Source of the DNA: Verrucomicrobiia bacterium | GTDB lineage: Bacteria; Verrucomicrobiota; Verrucomicrobiia; Limisphaerales; JAEYXS01 | Length of the DNA stretch: 64,000 nt | Direction of reading: 5' to 3' | NCBI GenBank assembly: GCA_036405135.1 | Contig: DASWYF010000028.1 | Location: 1 to 64,000, forward strand | Shown: piece after piece, positions 62,360-64,000 of the stretch | How the letters are laid out: the number at the start of each line of letters is the position of its first letter | Position numbering within the stretch: position 1 is the first letter of the stretch | Position numbers and translations under genes: made by a program | Notes under the pieces: generated by a model | Told to the model about the DNA's origin: nothing | What the model saw: only the letters and a program-made list of their open reading frames with translations | The model's database searches: none

Positions 62360-63683
62360 TGCGCAGCTTCTCCCAATCACGCGGCTTGTCATCCACCTTT
62401 TGCAGGATGATGAAGCCCGCGATCATCATCGCCAGCAGGAAGAGCATGCTGATGCCCTGGCCAGTCAGCGGGTCCATGTTCATCTTTTGAATGAAGAACC
62501 AAGTGGATGCCGCCCAGATGCCCGGACCCGTGATCGCGGAGAAGCGCCCCACCATGCCGTAAAGGCCGTAGAATTCGCCTACGCGATCAGGTGGGGTCAG
62601 GCGCAGCATGTAGGGGCGATCTGCGGACCAGACGCCGCCCAGTGCGAATCCAGCCACGCCAGCGAGCACATACATCGCGGCCATGGGCAGCTTGAAAACG
62701 CCGATGCAGAAGCCGAGGATGAAATTGCCGATCCAGAGGGTCAGCACCATGTTCAGCGTCTTCTTCGGGCCGATCTTGTCCGTCAGCCAGCCCCAGAAAA
62801 GCCCGCCAGCGATGGCGAAGGTGATGGCAAACGTCAGGATGAGCTGCGCCTTCTTCTCGCCTTGCTCTTTATCCAATCCCGAAGCGATGGCGACATTCAC
62901 CGTGAAGAGCGACATCACTGTAAGCACCGTATTGATCGGGTCCGTGTAAAACACACGACCAATCAAAAAGCGTCCCAAGCCCGGAAATTTGCTGCCATCT
63001 TTCAAAGCCCGGATTGTTTCACCGGTGGATTTACGGACCATATCCAAATCAATCGGCCGGGGATTTGGATTGCCGCGTTCCTTCACAAAAGCGAGGCAAG
63101 GCAGCGAGAACAGCAGGAACAGCAACGCAGTCAGCACGAAGAGAAATGGCTTGTCACCCGTGCCGAAGTAGAGCGAAGCACCCACTGCGATATAAGATCC
63201 GAGATAACCGATGCCCACGCCGTAACCGCCGATGCGCCCGCGATTCGTCTCATTGCTCACCTCTGGTAACAGCGCATCGTAGAACTGCGTGCCTGCCTGA
63301 TACGCGATATTCGCGAGGATGTAGCAAATGGCCGACAGCATGAACCCAAAGCGCCCCAGTGTCGTCGTCAGCAGGATGCAGATGAGCGTGCTTGCGAAGA
63401 GAAAAGGCATCCGGCGCGGCGCACGATCGGTCATTGCTCCAAGGATCGGCGAAGCGATGAAGATCAGGCCCATCGAAATGGCGGTGATGATGGTGAAGAC
63501 TGTGTCCGCCTTTTCCGCACCGTAGAGGTCGCGCACGTAGAAGGGGAAGAAGAGTGATGTCACACCCATCGCGAAGATGGTGTTCGCGAGATCGTACATG
63601 ACCCACCCAGTCACGGCGCTCTTAGTTACAACATGCGGTGCCGGTACAGACGATGTGGTCGCCCCGGTGGTTTCGGAGTTCAT
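62352..63683 (-). CDS. MFS transporter (UMF1/Atg22-like or LplT-like)
   Basis: A 443-residue inner-membrane carrier with about 12 spans. Features are VMYDLANTIFAMGVTSLFF at the start, the loop 2-3 motif GAMTDRAPRRMPF (usual G-x-x-x-D-R-x-G-R), a second repeat-half motif GWLTDKIGPKKT, and PPDRVGEFYGLYGMVG. The first segment fits the UMF1 family, whose members resemble yeast Atg22. It lies directly downstream of a ligase gene (4 bases between them), as in lplT-aas type arrangements where an MFS carrier imports lysophospholipids and the ligase reacylates them; a similar role is possible but not shown. Confidence 0.85.
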   Translation of the reverse strand: MNSETTGATTSSVPAPHVVTKSAVTGWVMYDLANTIFAMGVTSLFFPFYVRDLYGAEKADTVFTIITAISMGLIFIASPILGAMTDRAPRRMPFLFASTLICILLTTTLGRFGFMLSAICYILANIAYQAGTQFYDALLPEVSNETNRGRIGGYGVGIGYLGSYIAVGASLYFGTGDKPFLFVLTALLFLLFSLPCLAFVKERGNPNPRPIDLDMVRKSTGETIRALKDGSKFPGLGRFLIGRVFYTDPINTVLTVMSLFTVNVAIASGLDKEQGEKKAQLILTFAITFAIAGGLFWGWLTDKIGPKKTLNMVLTLWIGNFILGFCIGVFKLPMAAMYVLAGVAGFALGGVWSADRPYMLRLTPPDRVGEFYGLYGMVGRFSAITGPGIWAASTWFFIQKMNMDPLTGQGISMLFLLAMMIAGFIILQKVDDKPRDWEKLRNA

Positions 63684-63687
63684 AGGA

Positions 63688-64000
63688 TTACTTCTTTTCC
63701 TCGCTGATAAGCTTCTGCAGCTCGCGATGGTTCACTTTACCCGTGCCCAGCTTGGGGATCTCGCGCACCGCTTTGATCTCACGAGGAGCACTCAGGTTGC
63801 TAAGCCCCTTTTCTTTGATCACCTTGCGCAAGTCTTCCAGCGTGAGCTTGGGCTCATTGCTGATGGCGATGAGCTTCTCGCCCTTTTCTTCATCGGGGAT
63901 GGAAACGACTGCCACTTGGCAGCGCAAGCCGAACTGTGGGAACGCACCCGCGAATGCATCTTCAACTGCCGTGAGACTCACCATCTCACCGCTGATCTTG
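63688..64000 (-). CDS. AMP-forming acyl ligase, C-terminal end (partial)
   Basis: The window ends inside this gene; about the last 103 residues are seen, reading from KISGEMVSL to the stop. GEMVSLTAVEDAF is the start of the C-terminal subdomain of AMP-dependent synthetases, and PKLGTGKVNHREL at the end contains the catalytic lysine region (motif A10, usually P-K-T-x-x-G-K). This matches ligases of the Aas-type acyl-ACP synthetase/2-acylglycerophosphoethanolamine acyltransferase group. The MFS gene begins 4 bases after its stop, so the three minus-strand genes form an operon. The acyltransferase part, if present, lies beyond the right end. Confidence 0.8.
   Translation of the reverse strand, partial: KISGEMVSLTAVEDAFAGAFPQFGLRCQVAVVSIPDEEKGEKLIAISNEPKLTLEDLRKVIKEKGLSNLSAPREIKAVREIPKLGTGKVNHRELQKLISEEKK

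Overview
The window looks like a chromosomal segment of a Gram-negative member of the Verrucomicrobiota, probably of the Pedosphaera/Limisphaerales type. This is inference from content. It carries an ECF sigma factor directly followed by a large membrane Ser/Thr kinase, a PVC-style LamG / propeller / cytochrome c / ThuA fusion protein, many signal-peptide proteins of unknown function, and genes for an outer membrane (heptose and Kdo synthesis, two-partner secretion). Hand counts of 60-base blocks give about 55-68 % G+C in most genes, with clear AT-rich patches at 9.8-10.6 kb and 11.4-13.6 kb and inside the giant gene near 47.8-48.1 kb. I see no rRNA, tRNA, intact transposase or CRISPR array.

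Layout. 0.5-3.2 kb: glyceraldehyde-3-phosphate dehydrogenase, a secreted heavy-metal-associated domain protein with a candidate operator, a lipoprotein, and a 47-residue membrane peptide gene. 3.2-7.2 kb: a TRAP transporter operon of the TPR-associated kind (TatT lipoprotein, DctP-like binding protein, fused DctQM permease) with 4-base overlaps. 7.2-9.1 kb: two tandem paralogous membrane proteins. 9.1-13.6 kb: an accessory stretch with a PD-(D/E)XK nuclease-like protein, a zinc-ribbon protein, a SAM methyltransferase, and a type II restriction-modification system (beta-class DNA methyltransferase, controller protein, BamHI/BglII-like endonuclease). 13.7-20.9 kb: thiG, an LPS inner-core operon (heptose kinase, heptose phosphatase, lipoprotein, kdsB), an ABC ATPase, a zinc-ribbon membrane protein, cutA and a YaeQ-family protein. 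21-30 kb: the 1382-residue PVC fusion protein, a macrodomain protein, tyrS and a secreted alpha/beta hydrolase. 30-38 kb: the sigma/kinase pair, a SUMF1-like protein, a small secreted protein and a secreted sugar isomerase-like protein. 38-41.8 kb: an MsbA-like ABC exporter and a Sel1-repeat protein.

41.9-61.5 kb is dominated by a two-partner secretion locus. A 5943-residue TpsA exoprotein has an N-terminal filamentous-haemagglutinin secretion domain and several separate tandem repeat arrays with measurable periods (204, 219-291, 216-219, 393, 231-240 and 234-276 nt). It is followed 14 bases later by its TpsB outer-membrane pore, so both halves of the system are present. The right end (61.6-64 kb, minus strand) holds an alpha/beta hydrolase, an MFS transporter and the C-terminal end of an AMP-forming ligase.

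Intergenic DNA carries several families of short palindromes. In two families the stem arms change together so that base pairing is kept, which suggests that the folded form or palindrome is under selection.
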